The notes beneath the pieces are model-generated. The model saw only the letters and a list, made by a program, of their open reading frames with translations. It was not told the DNA's origin and searched no databases. Made by a program: the position numbers and the translations under genes. Positions 46,840 through 54,142 of a DNA stretch of 64,000 nt are shown here, one piece after another. How positions within the stretch are numbered: position 1 is the stretch's first letter; each line of letters opens with the position of its first letter. The DNA is taken from contig NZ_SNWD01000002.1 of NCBI RefSeq assembly GCF_004361835.1, forward strand, positions 434,001-498,000, read 5' to 3'. The DNA is from Stakelama pacifica (lineage in GTDB: Bacteria; Pseudomonadota; Alphaproteobacteria; Sphingomonadales; Sphingomonadaceae).

Positions 46840-47084
46840 TCGCCGAAATCCACCGGCGGCCGGATCGCCTCGCGCGGTGCGGCGGGCAGATCAACGCCGC
46901 CCAGCGGGCCGAACCTTTCATGGATCGCTTGAGCGAGATTGCGAGGGCGCGGATCGTCTGTGGACAACGCCGAGCGCAGAATGTCGCGCGCCTCGTCTTC
47001 CATCGACCGGCCATTGACGGCTGCGCGCACGCGGAGGCGCTTCTTGATCACATCGTCGATATTTCGGATCGTCATGACCGCCAT
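46836..47084 (-). CDS. Ribbon-helix-helix antitoxin, FitA/VapB type
   Basis: An 82-residue antitoxin. The N-terminal RHH domain (MTIRNIDDVIKKRLRVRAAVNGRSMEDEARDIL) binds its own promoter as a dimer; the C-terminal tail (residues 60-82) should wrap the toxin. Start at 47084, where GGAGG lies 5 bases upstream, rather than at the ATG 12 bases earlier. With the next gene it makes a complete toxin-antitoxin operon. Confidence 0.87.
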   Translation of the reverse strand: MAVMTIRNIDDVIKKRLRVRAAVNGRSMEDEARDILRSALSTDDPRPRNLAQAIHERFGPLGGVDLPAAPREAIRPPVDFGE

Positions 47085-47463
47085 GCTGGCCTCCATAAGT
47101 CAATGACTTCATATTAGTCGATGCTGGTGAAAATTACAAGATCAGAGGGTTTGGCGCCTCCCTGCGGGACCGCCGCTCTATCTGCGCTGCGCTCCGACCG
47201 AACCCCTGACGGGTTTCGGCCCTGCCGGGTGACGATCAGCATGGCGGGCGGCGCTGGCGCGCCGGGCAGCACGCGGTTTCAATAGAGCGTACTCTGCGAC
47301 TTCTACGAGCCGACAGGGTGCGCGCCTTATCGTAGCCGCGTGGCACACTTGTTCTGCCCGGAGGGCGCGGCGGCGGCTGGCCCCCAGGCCCGCGCGCACG
47401 CCGCCGCGCCGGCCGGTCGCCGCAAGGGTGCCTTCATTGGTAGCGCCGCGGACGCGGCGCGGC
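47085..47463. other. GC-rich intergenic region upstream of the ParB leader
   Basis: About 380 bases with open frames in every direction but no ribosome sites or recognisable proteins. The antitoxin promoter should be at its left end, where the sequence is AT-rich (about 47100-47145). A possible protein start at 47340 is rejected because the real ParB start and ribosome site are at 47649. Confidence 0.5.
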
Positions 47464-47642
47464 TGCTTGGGGCTCTGCCCCCGGCGCCCTTCGGAGCGGC
47501 TTCCGCCCAGCTTCCTCCACGCTTCGCGTTCCGTGCAGCCGGTTCCCCGCGAAGCCGCCCACTCCGGTTGCACCCCCGGTCTCGCCGACGGGCAGGGTTT
47601 CAGCGCGGCGTTCCGCTGCGCGGAAACCCAAGCCCAAGGAGC
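47464..47642 (+). promoter_or_regulatory. Structured 5' leader, copy 1 (before the ParB-like gene)
   Basis: About 180 bases nearly identical to 52135-52313. It begins with a GGGGC-TCT-GCCCC hairpin and ends with a long stem (47596-47628: arms GGTTTC-A-GCGCGGCG and CGCTGCGC-G-GAAACC, loop TTC), followed by CCCAAGCCCAAGGAG, the ribosome site. Shared layout and one loop difference between copies suggest a conserved RNA element acting on translation. No known family recognised. Confidence 0.6.
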
Positions 47643-47648
47643 AGTAAG

Positions 47649-49721
47649 ATGACCGATACCGTTCAAACCGAAGCCGTCAGTGGCGTCGAGATTTTCGTGC
47701 CGCTGAACAAGCTCAAGAAGTCCCCGCGCAATGCCCGCAAGGTGCCGCATGGGGAAGCCGCTATCGAGGCGCTGGCCGCTTCGATCCAGCACAAAGGGCT
47801 GATCCAGAACCTTGTGGTCGAACCCGAGGTGAAGGCGGACGGTTCACCGACCGGCTGCTATTTCGTCACTGCTGGCGAGGGCCGCAGACTGGCGATGCTG
47901 CTGCGCGCCAAACGCAAGCAGATCAAGAAATCGGAAGCCGTGCGCTGCTGGCTCGATACGCAGAACGATCCCGCCGAGGTCAGCCTTGACGAGAATGTCA
48001 CCCGGACGCCGATGCACCCCGCCGACCAATTCGAGCGATTCGCGGAGCTTTCCCGCGACAGGGGTTGGGGTGCGCAGGAGATCGGCGCGCGGTTCGGCGT
48101 GTCGGCTTCCGTGGTGAAGCAACGCCTCCGGCTTGGTGCTGTCAGTCCGAAGCTGTTGCAGGTCTATCGCGAGGACGGGCTTACGCTCGACCAGCTAATG
48201 GCCTTCGCGATTGCGGAGGACCATGCCCGGCAGGAGCAGGTGTTCGAGAGCCTGCATCATAATCGCGAGCCGTGGATCATCCGGCGTGACATGACAGCCA
48301 GCAACGTGCCCGGCGACGATCGCCGTGCCGTGTTCGTCGGGGCCGAGGCCTATGTCGAGGCGGGCGGCAACATCATCCGCGACCTGTTCAGCGAGGATCG
48401 GGGCGGGTTCTTCGAGGATGCGGGCTTGCTCGATATGCTCGCGACCGAGAAGCTGCGCGAGATCGCGGGCGAGGTTCAGGCCGAGGGCTGGAAATGGACC
48501 GAGGCGCATATCGCCTATCCCCACGCCCACGGGATGCGGCGCTTCTATCCGCAGACCATCGCCCTGTCCGACGAGGACGAGGCCCGGCTGGAGGCGCTGT
48601 CCACCGAGCATGACGAGCTTGCCGAGGGCTATTCGTCCTACGACGAGTTGCCGGAGGACGTGGCCGAGAAGCTGGAGGCGATTTCCGACGAGATCGACGC
48701 CATTTCGGCCAAGCGTCACGCCTACGACGCCAACGTGATCGCGCATGGCGGCGCGTTCGTCATGCTTCACCATGACGGCACGGTCAGGATCGAGCGGGGT
48801 TTCGTCCGTCTCGAGGATGAGGCGCTGGCCGACCCGCAACCGGAGCCGGAAGCCGAGGGCGATGCGACGGCCCCGGAGGCCGTGGAGGACGAGCAGGCGG
48901 AGGACGGCGACGAGGACGTGCGGGAGATCGAGGAAGAGGACGAGGAACCGGGCAAGCCGATTTCCGACAGCCTCACCCGCGACCTGTCCGCCCATCGGAC
49001 GCTGGCGCTTCGTGTTGCACTGGCCGAGCGGCCCGATCTGGCGCTGATCGCCTTGACCCACACGCTCACGGCGCAGTTGTTCTACAGCTATACCGAGGCC
49101 GGTTGCCTTGAGGTTCGTCCGACCGTGACGCCGCTGGGCAGCCATGCGGACGGGATCGAGGATACGCCGCTCGCCGCCAAGGCGAACGAGGCGCGCGAGG
49201 CGTGGGCCGAGCGGATGCCGCGTGACGTGGCCACCCTGTGGGGCTTCATCGTCGGGATGGACGACGACAAGCGGCTGGCGCTGCTGGCGCATTGCGCGTC
49301 CCGCACCGTCAACGCGCTGCGCTTGCCGTGGGACCGCAAGCCCCGTTCTCTGCAAACGGCGGACAGGCTGGCGACCGCGCTGGCGCTGGACGTGGCGAAG
49401 GACTGGACGCCCACCGTGGACAGCTACCTTGGTCGCGTGACCAAGGCGCATATCGTGGAGGCCGTCGCCGAAGGCGTGTCGGAGGACGCCGCCCGCCGTA
49501 TCGCGGACATGAAGAAGCCGGACATGGCGCAGGCCGCCGAGCAGCTTCTGGCCGGGACTGGCTGGTTGCCTGTGATCCTGCGGACGCCCGAGCCGGAGGC
49601 GGATCAGTCCGAGTCTGTCGAGGTCGAGGATGGCGGGATCGTGGAGCAGCCGTCCGAAGCGGAGGCCCCCGATACCGGAGCGGAGGACGGCGAAGCGTCC
49701 TATGCCGTCGCCGCCGAATAG
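47649..49721 (+). CDS. ParB/Spo0J-family protein of ICE type
   Basis: A 690-residue protein. Residues 10-110 are the ParB N-terminal (sulfiredoxin-like) domain with FVPLNKLKKSPRNARKVP and TAGEGRRLAMLLRA; 110-190 has the helix-turn-helix (WGAQEIGARFGVSASVVKQRL). The acidic stretch around 400-440 is a linker; the remainder is an ICE-specific domain. The ATG follows AAGGAG. Such proteins occur in ICEs and plasmids and are taken as partition or regulatory factors. No ParA gene is beside it. Confidence 0.88.
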   Translation: MTDTVQTEAVSGVEIFVPLNKLKKSPRNARKVPHGEAAIEALAASIQHKGLIQNLVVEPEVKADGSPTGCYFVTAGEGRRLAMLLRAKRKQIKKSEAVRCWLDTQNDPAEVSLDENVTRTPMHPADQFERFAELSRDRGWGAQEIGARFGVSASVVKQRLRLGAVSPKLLQVYREDGLTLDQLMAFAIAEDHARQEQVFESLHHNREPWIIRRDMTASNVPGDDRRAVFVGAEAYVEAGGNIIRDLFSEDRGGFFEDAGLLDMLATEKLREIAGEVQAEGWKWTEAHIAYPHAHGMRRFYPQTIALSDEDEARLEALSTEHDELAEGYSSYDELPEDVAEKLEAISDEIDAISAKRHAYDANVIAHGGAFVMLHHDGTVRIERGFVRLEDEALADPQPEPEAEGDATAPEAVEDEQAEDGDEDVREIEEEDEEPGKPISDSLTRDLSAHRTLALRVALAERPDLALIALTHTLTAQLFYSYTEAGCLEVRPTVTPLGSHADGIEDTPLAAKANEAREAWAERMPRDVATLWGFIVGMDDDKRLALLAHCASRTVNALRLPWDRKPRSLQTADRLATALALDVAKDWTPTVDSYLGRVTKAHIVEAVAEGVSEDAARRIADMKKPDMAQAAEQLLAGTGWLPVILRTPEPEADQSESVEVEDGGIVEQPSEAEAPDTGAEDGEASYAVAAE

Positions 49722-49777
49722 CGGCATTGGGTCGGGGCCGCGCGAACGGTCCCGGCCTTCTTTCGCTGCCCAAAACT

Positions 49778-49815
49778 AGCGGCCGCACCCTCGTTGGGGG
49801 GCGGCCGCTTTTGCT
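49778..49815 (+). terminator. Rho-independent terminator after the ParB-like gene
   Basis: A strong stem with arms AGCGGCCGC and GCGGCCGCT and a short loop, followed by TTTTGCT. It lies 57 bases after the ParB-like stop. Confidence 0.8.
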
Positions 49816-49912
49816 GTTTGAAAAGATCGTCGCTCGCCGGGCCAAGGCCCGGCTCGCGGATATAGGTCAGGCCGCGCTGGCATAGGCAAAGGGCGTGATC
49901 GTCATAGGCACC

Positions 49913-50317
49913 CTATCGGTTGGCGTGCGGCGCAAGCGCCTCAATGATGCGGCAGTCCGCGACCGTGCCGCCCCCGCATGAGGTGATGAGCGCGGCCAGT
50001 TCCCGGCGCAACGCCGTCAGATCGGCGATCTTGCGCTCGACTTCGGTGAGATGGTCGCGGGCGAGCGCATCGACCGTCGCGCAGTCCCGGCCGCGATCGT
50101 CCGACAGCGACAGCAGCGCGCGCACCTGGTCGAGCGGGAAGCCGAGATCGCGGGCGCGGCGGATGAACGACAGCCGCCCCAGCTCGGCCGCGCCATAGGC
50201 GCGGTAGTTGCCGCCGGTGCGCGGCGGTTTCGGCAGCAATCCGATCCGCTCATAATAGCGGATCGTCTCCACCTTCGTGTCCGTCGTCTTGCCTAGCTCG
50301 CCGATGGTGAGCGCCAT
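49913..50317 (-). CDS. MerR-family divalent-metal regulator
   Basis: A 134-residue regulator with the MerR helix-turn-helix (TIGELGKTTDTKVETIRYYERIGLLP) and a dimerisation helix. The metal loop has a CueR-like C-x7-C pair (CGGGTVADC), but the helix position that is Ser in Cu(I)/Au(I) sensors is Cys here (GRDCATVDAL), as in Zn/Cd/Pb sensors. The ATG at 50317 faces the exporter gene across a MerR-type promoter. Confidence 0.9.
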   Translation of the reverse strand: MALTIGELGKTTDTKVETIRYYERIGLLPKPPRTGGNYRAYGAAELGRLSFIRRARDLGFPLDQVRALLSLSDDRGRDCATVDALARDHLTEVERKIADLTALRRELAALITSCGGGTVADCRIIEALAPHANR

Positions 50318-50321
50318 AGCC

Positions 50322-50354
50322 TTGACCCTGTAGTTGCTACAGGGTGCATATAGG
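50322..50354 (+). promoter_or_regulatory. MerR-type promoter and operator for the metal exporter
   Basis: A -35 TTGACC (50322-50327) and a TATA-like -10 near 50348-50354 are separated by an over-long spacer of about 19-21. The spacer carries a perfect dyad with arms ACCCTGTAG and CTACAGGGT, three bases apart (50325-50345). This is the classic MerR-family activator layout, where metal-bound protein untwists the spacer. Confidence 0.88.
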
Positions 50355-50385
50355 CTGTCGCATCGAACGAATCGAGGTGACGAAC

Positions 50386-51033
50386 ATGGCAGGCGGATGC
50401 TGCGGTGGCTGCGAGACGACCGCGCCGACCAAGGACAAGGCATGGCGGCGCGTGCTGTGGATCGCGCTCGCGATTAACGCCGCCATGTTCGCGGTCGAGA
50501 TCGTCGCCGGCGTCGCCGCGCACTCCGCCGCGCTCAAGGCCGACGCGCTGGATTTCCTCGGTGATGCCGCCAACTACGCAATCAGCCTCGGCGTCGCCGG
50601 CATGGCGCTGCAATGGCGCGCGCGGGCCGCGCTGCTCAAGGGGGTATCGCTGTTGCTGCTCGGCCTCTGGATTCTCGGCAGCACCGTCTGGATGGCGCTG
50701 ACTGGCACCTTGCCGCAGGCCGAGACGATGGGCGTCATCGGCGTGCTCGCGCTGCTCGCCAATCTCGTTTGCGCCGTCATGTTGTGGCGGCACCGCGACG
50801 GCGACGCCAACCGCAGATCGGTGTGGATCTGCTCGCGCAACGACGCGATCGGCAATATCGCCGTAGTCGCCGCCGCGCTGGGCGTGTTCGGTACGGGCGC
50901 GGCCTGGCCGGACATCGCGGTCGCCGTGATCCTCGCCGGGCTTGGTGTGAGCGGCGGATGGCAGATCATCCGGCAGGCACGCGTCGAACTGCGCCGGGTT
51001 GCTTCTGCGGGGCGGGAACAAATCGCCATCTAA
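50386..51033 (+). CDS. CDF-like metal exporter with Cys-rich N-terminus
   Basis: A 215-residue membrane protein with six predicted membrane segments and no cytoplasmic C-terminal domain. It begins MAGGCCGGCETT, a probable metal-binding tip. TM2 has ADALDFLGDAANYAISL and TM5 has CSRNDAIGN, where the usual HxxxD motifs are replaced by Asp/Asn, so the transport site is not standard zinc. Transcribed from the MerR promoter; with the regulator it makes a self-contained metal-resistance cassette. Confidence 0.85.
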   Translation: MAGGCCGGCETTAPTKDKAWRRVLWIALAINAAMFAVEIVAGVAAHSAALKADALDFLGDAANYAISLGVAGMALQWRARAALLKGVSLLLLGLWILGSTVWMALTGTLPQAETMGVIGVLALLANLVCAVMLWRHRDGDANRRSVWICSRNDAIGNIAVVAAALGVFGTGAAWPDIAVAVILAGLGVSGGWQIIRQARVELRRVASAGREQIAI

Positions 51034-51374
51034 CCCGCCGGGCCGCGCCAGGGCGTTGTGTGCGTCTTATCGCCCGCTGGTCGCCCTCCTGTCAGCGAGT
51101 CGTGTTCGTCAGTGCGCAATCCTCCTCCCCAGGTCGGGGCACGCACACGGCCTCTCCAATGGCTTGTCTGACCGAGGCCGATCGCCTTCCCGCAAGGGTG
51201 TCGTGCGCCTTTTTTCCGCCGCCTGCGGCTTTGCATCGCGAAGCAAAAAAGCCGCCCGCCACCCAACCTCCACTGCGTTTCGGCCGCAAGCGGTGCGGGG
51301 TCGATCGAGCCCCGGCCGACGCTGAGCCATCGAGGCCGCGATGGGCGTGGCCTGAACAGACAGGAGATTACGAC
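51034..51374. other. Long non-coding leader before the DUF736 gene
   Basis: About 340 bases with several GC hairpins and complementary CTTTTTT and AAAAAAG tracts near 51208 and 51244. It ends in ACAGGAG before the DUF736 start. It resembles in style, but not in sequence, the duplicated leader elsewhere in the ICE. Confidence 0.4.
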
Positions 51375-51674
51375 ATGGCTACCATCGGCACCTTCACCGC
51401 CAACAGCAAGGGCGAGATCGCTGGCGTCATCAAGACGCTCACCCTCAACACCAAGGCCAGCTTCCGTGCCGTCGAGAAGGAAGGCGAAAAGTCCCCTGAC
51501 TTCCGCATCAGCGCCGCCAACATGGACATCGGCGCCGCCTGGAAGAAGACCAGCCGCGAAGGCCGCGACTACATCTCGGTCAAGCTGGATGATCCCAGCT
51601 TCCCGGCGCCGATCTACGCCACGCTGTCCGAGACCGACACCACCGGCGAATACGCGCTGATCTGGTCCCGCTGA
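51375..51674 (+). CDS. DUF736 family protein (copy 1)
   Basis: A 99-residue small beta-rich protein with ATIGTFTANSKGEIAGVI at the start and AAWKKTSREGRDYISVKLDDPSF in the middle, diagnostic of DUF736. The family is found almost only on ICEs and plasmids; role unknown. The ATG has CAGGAG upstream and a strong terminator follows 12 bases after the stop, so it is probably highly and separately expressed. A second paralogue is at 57723. Confidence 0.9.
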   Translation: MATIGTFTANSKGEIAGVIKTLTLNTKASFRAVEKEGEKSPDFRISAANMDIGAAWKKTSREGRDYISVKLDDPSFPAPIYATLSETDTTGEYALIWSR

Positions 51675-51685
51675 CCGGCGACGAC

Positions 51686-51714
51686 GCCCCCGCTCCACCG
51701 GAGCGGGGGCCTTT
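51686..51714 (+). terminator. Rho-independent terminator after DUF736
   Basis: A perfect 11-bp stem (GCCCCCGCTCC / GGAGCGGGGGC) with loop ACC, then CTTT. It also separates DUF736 from the convergent gene at 51733. Confidence 0.82.
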
Positions 51715-51732
51715 CGCGTTGGAACGGCAGAA

Positions 51733-52056
51733 CTAGCCGGACAGCGAATCGAACAGGGGCAGCGGCATCGGGCCGCGCTCCGTCAATGCGCCAGCGTCAT
51801 AGGGCGCGATCGTCACCCATTCGACCGCCCAATCCAACGTCAGCTCACCGGAACCGATCCGTGAAATCCCGGCGCCGTCCACCACGACCCGGAAGTCGAA
51901 GCGATCTTCCTCTAGGCGGCCTTCGATCAACGAACCATCGCTCGCCGCCAGCAGGAAACGCTCCTCAATCTCGTCATAAGGGATGCGCAACGTTTTGGTG
52001 ATGTCCCCTGCGACTGCGATGCGCTGGCCCGGCTGTCCTGTGATCGTAATGCTCAT
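51733..52056 (-). CDS. Conserved-looking ICE protein of unknown function
   Basis: A 107-residue soluble protein, mostly beta-strand (MSITITGQPGQRIAVAGDITK, FDFRVVVDGAGISRIG). The start at 52056 has AAGGAG 6-7 bases upstream. It is divergent from the DUF932 gene and its leader. No family recognised. Confidence 0.62.
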   Translation of the reverse strand: MSITITGQPGQRIAVAGDITKTLRIPYDEIEERFLLAASDGSLIEGRLEEDRFDFRVVVDGAGISRIGSGELTLDWAVEWVTIAPYDAGALTERGPMPLPLFDSLSG

Positions 52057-52134
52057 ACCGACTCCTTGCAGCCGGTGTGGATCAAAACAGGAACAAATGG
52101 CAAGAGCTGTTTGCTGGCGCCGCAGGGCGGCGCG

Positions 52135-52313
52135 TGCTTGGGGCTCTGCCCCCGGCGCACTCCAAGCGGCTTCCGCCCAGCTTCCTCCCCGCGCTGCGCG
52201 CGTTCCGTGCAGCCGGTTCCCCGCGAAGCCGCCTTCCGTTTGCACCCCCGGTCTCGCCGACGGGCAGGGTTTCAGCGCGGCGCTCCGCTGCGCGGAAACC
52301 CAAGCCCAAGGAG
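52135..52313 (+). promoter_or_regulatory. Structured 5' leader, copy 2 (before the DUF932 gene)
   Basis: Second copy of the roughly 180-base leader. Its terminal stem (52268-52300) has the same arms as copy 1, with loop CTC in place of TTC, and leads into CCCAAGCCCAAGGAG before the DUF932 ATG. Differences cluster in loops and single-stranded parts, as expected of an RNA under structural selection. Confidence 0.6.
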
Positions 52314-52319
52314 GCCCAA

Positions 52320-53162
52320 ATGCACTACCAGCTTGCCACCCGGTTCGGCCGCAACGCCCATCAGATCAGTGGGCGGGAGCCGCTCGACAACGAGGCGCTC
52401 TATCGGCACGTCCCGTCCATCTTCGCCCGCGAAGCGCATGACAGCCGTTCGGATCGCTACGTCTATGTCCCGACCATCGATATCGTGGAGGGGCTGCGCC
52501 GGGAAGGTTGGTCGCCGTTCTTCGCGGTCCAGTCGGTTCCGCGCGACGGCAGCCGCCACGGCCACGCCAAGCACATGCTGCGGCTGCGTAGGGACGACGG
52601 CATCGGCAAGCCGGAGGCCGCCGAAGTCATAATCGTGAACAGCCATGACGGGACCAGCGCCTACCAGATGTTCGCCGGGATGCTGCGCTTCGTTTGCACC
52701 AACAGCATGATTGCGGGCGAGCGGTTTGAGGAGGTCCGCGTGCCGCACAAAGGTAATATCGAGCATGACATTATCGAGGGCGTGTTCACCGTCGCCGAGG
52801 ACTTCCCCCGGCTGATCGACGCGAGCGAGTCGATGAAGGCGATCCAGCTTTCGCCGGATGAGCAGCGCTTGCTTGGCGAGGTTAGCCTTGTCGCCCGCTA
52901 TGGCGACGAGGAAAGCCCGGTTAGGCCCGAGCAGATCATCGAGCCGCGCCGCCGCGAGGATGTGGACCGCAGCCTATGGACCACGTTCAACGTCATTCAG
53001 GAGAACGTCGTTCGTGGCGGGTTGCAGGGCCGCAAGCGCAACGCCGAGGGCCGTATTCGCCGTGCGCAGACCCGCGCGATCAACGGCATCGACCAGAATG
53101 TGACGCTCAACCGTGCGCTCTGGACACTAGCCGAAGGGATGCAGCGCCTCAAAGCGGCGTGA
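52320..53162 (+). CDS. DUF932 family protein
   Basis: A 280-residue protein with the DUF932 landmarks: VPTIDIVEGLRREGWSPFFAVQ, HMLRLRR, VIIVNSHDGTSAYQMFAGMLRFVCTNSMI. This family, related to phage and plasmid proteins sometimes called LGT-like, is common on mobile elements; function unknown. The ATG follows AAGGAG at the end of the duplicated leader. A strong terminator follows. Confidence 0.88.
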   Translation: MHYQLATRFGRNAHQISGREPLDNEALYRHVPSIFAREAHDSRSDRYVYVPTIDIVEGLRREGWSPFFAVQSVPRDGSRHGHAKHMLRLRRDDGIGKPEAAEVIIVNSHDGTSAYQMFAGMLRFVCTNSMIAGERFEEVRVPHKGNIEHDIIEGVFTVAEDFPRLIDASESMKAIQLSPDEQRLLGEVSLVARYGDEESPVRPEQIIEPRRREDVDRSLWTTFNVIQENVVRGGLQGRKRNAEGRIRRAQTRAINGIDQNVTLNRALWTLAEGMQRLKAA

Positions 53163-53172
53163 CGATAACTAC

Positions 53173-53213
53173 CGCAGGGCCGGAGTTTCCGGCCCTGCGG
53201 CTTTGCCGTTTTC
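53173..53213 (+). terminator. Rho-independent terminator after DUF932
   Basis: A perfect 12-bp stem (CCGCAGGGCCGG / CCGGCCCTGCGG) with loop AGTTT, followed by CTTTGCCGTTTT. Confidence 0.82.
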
Positions 53214-53324
53214 GCGCCGATCCGCTGCACCGGATCGGCGGCGGCCGCGCGTGCCGAAGGTCCGCGCGGCCGCATGAAGTGCGCTCGCCGGGCTAACGCC
53301 GGCTCGCGATCTAAAGGGATGTGG

Positions 53325-53552
53325 TTAGTTGGTTTCGGACTGGTCAGCTTCGGCGAGTAGATCAGCCGGCGTGACGCCTAGTGGGGAGGCCAGATGAAAC
53401 AGGGTCACAACCGTTGGATTACGGCGACCCCGTTCAAGATCACTGACATATTGCTGGGTAAAACCTGACGTCTCGGCAAAGCGCTCCTGGGTAAAGCCCT
53501 TCTCCTTCCTCAGTCTGGCGAAGTTCAGTCCCACGAGGCGGCGCATATCCAT
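53325..53552 (-). CDS. XRE-family repressor, QseC-like
   Basis: A 75-residue helix-turn-helix protein: RLRKEKGFTQERFAETSGFTQQYVSDLERGRRNPTVVTL is a canonical XRE domain that fills the whole protein. Start at the ATG before DMRRLVG; a TTG three codons earlier is possible. Divergent from the QseM-like gene, as qseC is from qseM in the Mesorhizobium symbiosis ICE, where QseC sets the on/off state of the antiactivator. The equivalence is inferred from layout and family. Confidence 0.82.
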   Translation of the reverse strand: MDMRRLVGLNFARLRKEKGFTQERFAETSGFTQQYVSDLERGRRNPTVVTLFHLASPLGVTPADLLAEADQSETN

Positions 53553-53559
53553 GCGCGGC

Positions 53560-53614
53560 AAGCTGGACGATACACACTATGCGGTTTATCTCATATAAGG
53601 TGTATCGACAGCTT
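53560..53614. promoter_or_regulatory. Putative operator between QseC-like and QseM-like genes
   Basis: Inverted arms AAGCTG-ga-CGATACAC (53560-53575) and GTGTATCG-a-CAGCTT (53600-53614) flank 24 bases with TTATCTCATATAA, where the promoters must lie. The arms are long and almost perfect, fitting a XRE dimer site on each side. The intergenic position suggests control of both divergent genes. Confidence 0.65.
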
Positions 53615-53722
53615 CGCACCGCCTCATCGCTGCCAAAGGTGCAACGAACGATGCGAGACTTGCGCCTATTTGACGTCCGTATTTGGTCTAGTTTTGTTAA
53701 CGAAGAACATGACGGGAGCGCC

Positions 53723-53995
53723 ATGAGCACCAGCCAATTCGCGGATCGCGCGCCGAACATATCGCAGCTCACCGCCTATGACGAAAGCCATCTCACCGAT
53801 TATTTGCGCCTGCTCGACGCCGACGAAGAAGGCGCAGACTGGCGCGAAACCGCCGCCTGTATTCTCGGCATCGACGCGGCCGCCGAACCGCGCCGGGCAA
53901 AAACAATGCACGACAGTCATCTTGCGCGAGCGCGATGGATGACCGAGGTTGGCTATGCCCATCTGCTCGGATGCGAACGACCGTTAAAACGTTAA
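53723..53995 (+). CDS. Small DUF2285-type protein, QseM-like antiactivator
   Basis: A 90-residue protein with ISQLTAYDESHLTDYLRLLDADEEGADWRETAACILGID and HLARARWMTEVGYAHLL, the pattern of the short DUF2285 helix-turn-helix variants common on proteobacterial ICEs. In ICEMlSymR7A the short member QseM binds and blocks both TraR and FseA. The ATG at 53723 has GGGAG 6 bases before it; the frame open upstream is not needed. Role here inferred from family and position just before the FseA-like gene. Confidence 0.75.
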   Translation: MSTSQFADRAPNISQLTAYDESHLTDYLRLLDADEEGADWRETAACILGIDAAAEPRRAKTMHDSHLARARWMTEVGYAHLLGCERPLKR

Positions 53996-54103
53996 GATTT
54001 CAATCCAATTCGGTTGCATTCACTCATCTCTGGCACGGCTTTCGCGGCATGATTGAGCGCAGCCTTTGCGCTATTCGCCCGATATTTCACAGGTGACGCT
54101 GAA

Positions 54104-54137
54104 CCTCCTGAAATCCGCGCGAGACGCGGTTAGGAGG
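54104..54137 (+). promoter_or_regulatory. Hairpin sequestering the Shine-Dalgarno of the FseA-like gene
   Basis: CCTCCT (54104-54109) can pair with AGGAGG (54132-54137), the ribosome site of the gene at 54143. Between them CCGCG (54115-54119) pairs with CGCGG (54125-54129), extended by AA/TT. The resulting stem would close the ribosome site; ATG is 5 bases beyond it. No ligand or partner is evident. Confidence 0.6.
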
Positions 54138-54142
54138 ATGGA

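Noticed and set aside
47340..47648. N-terminal extension of the ParB-like protein
   Set aside because: Lies in the duplicated leader, has no ribosome site, and the real start at 47649 has AAGGAG and matches the family.
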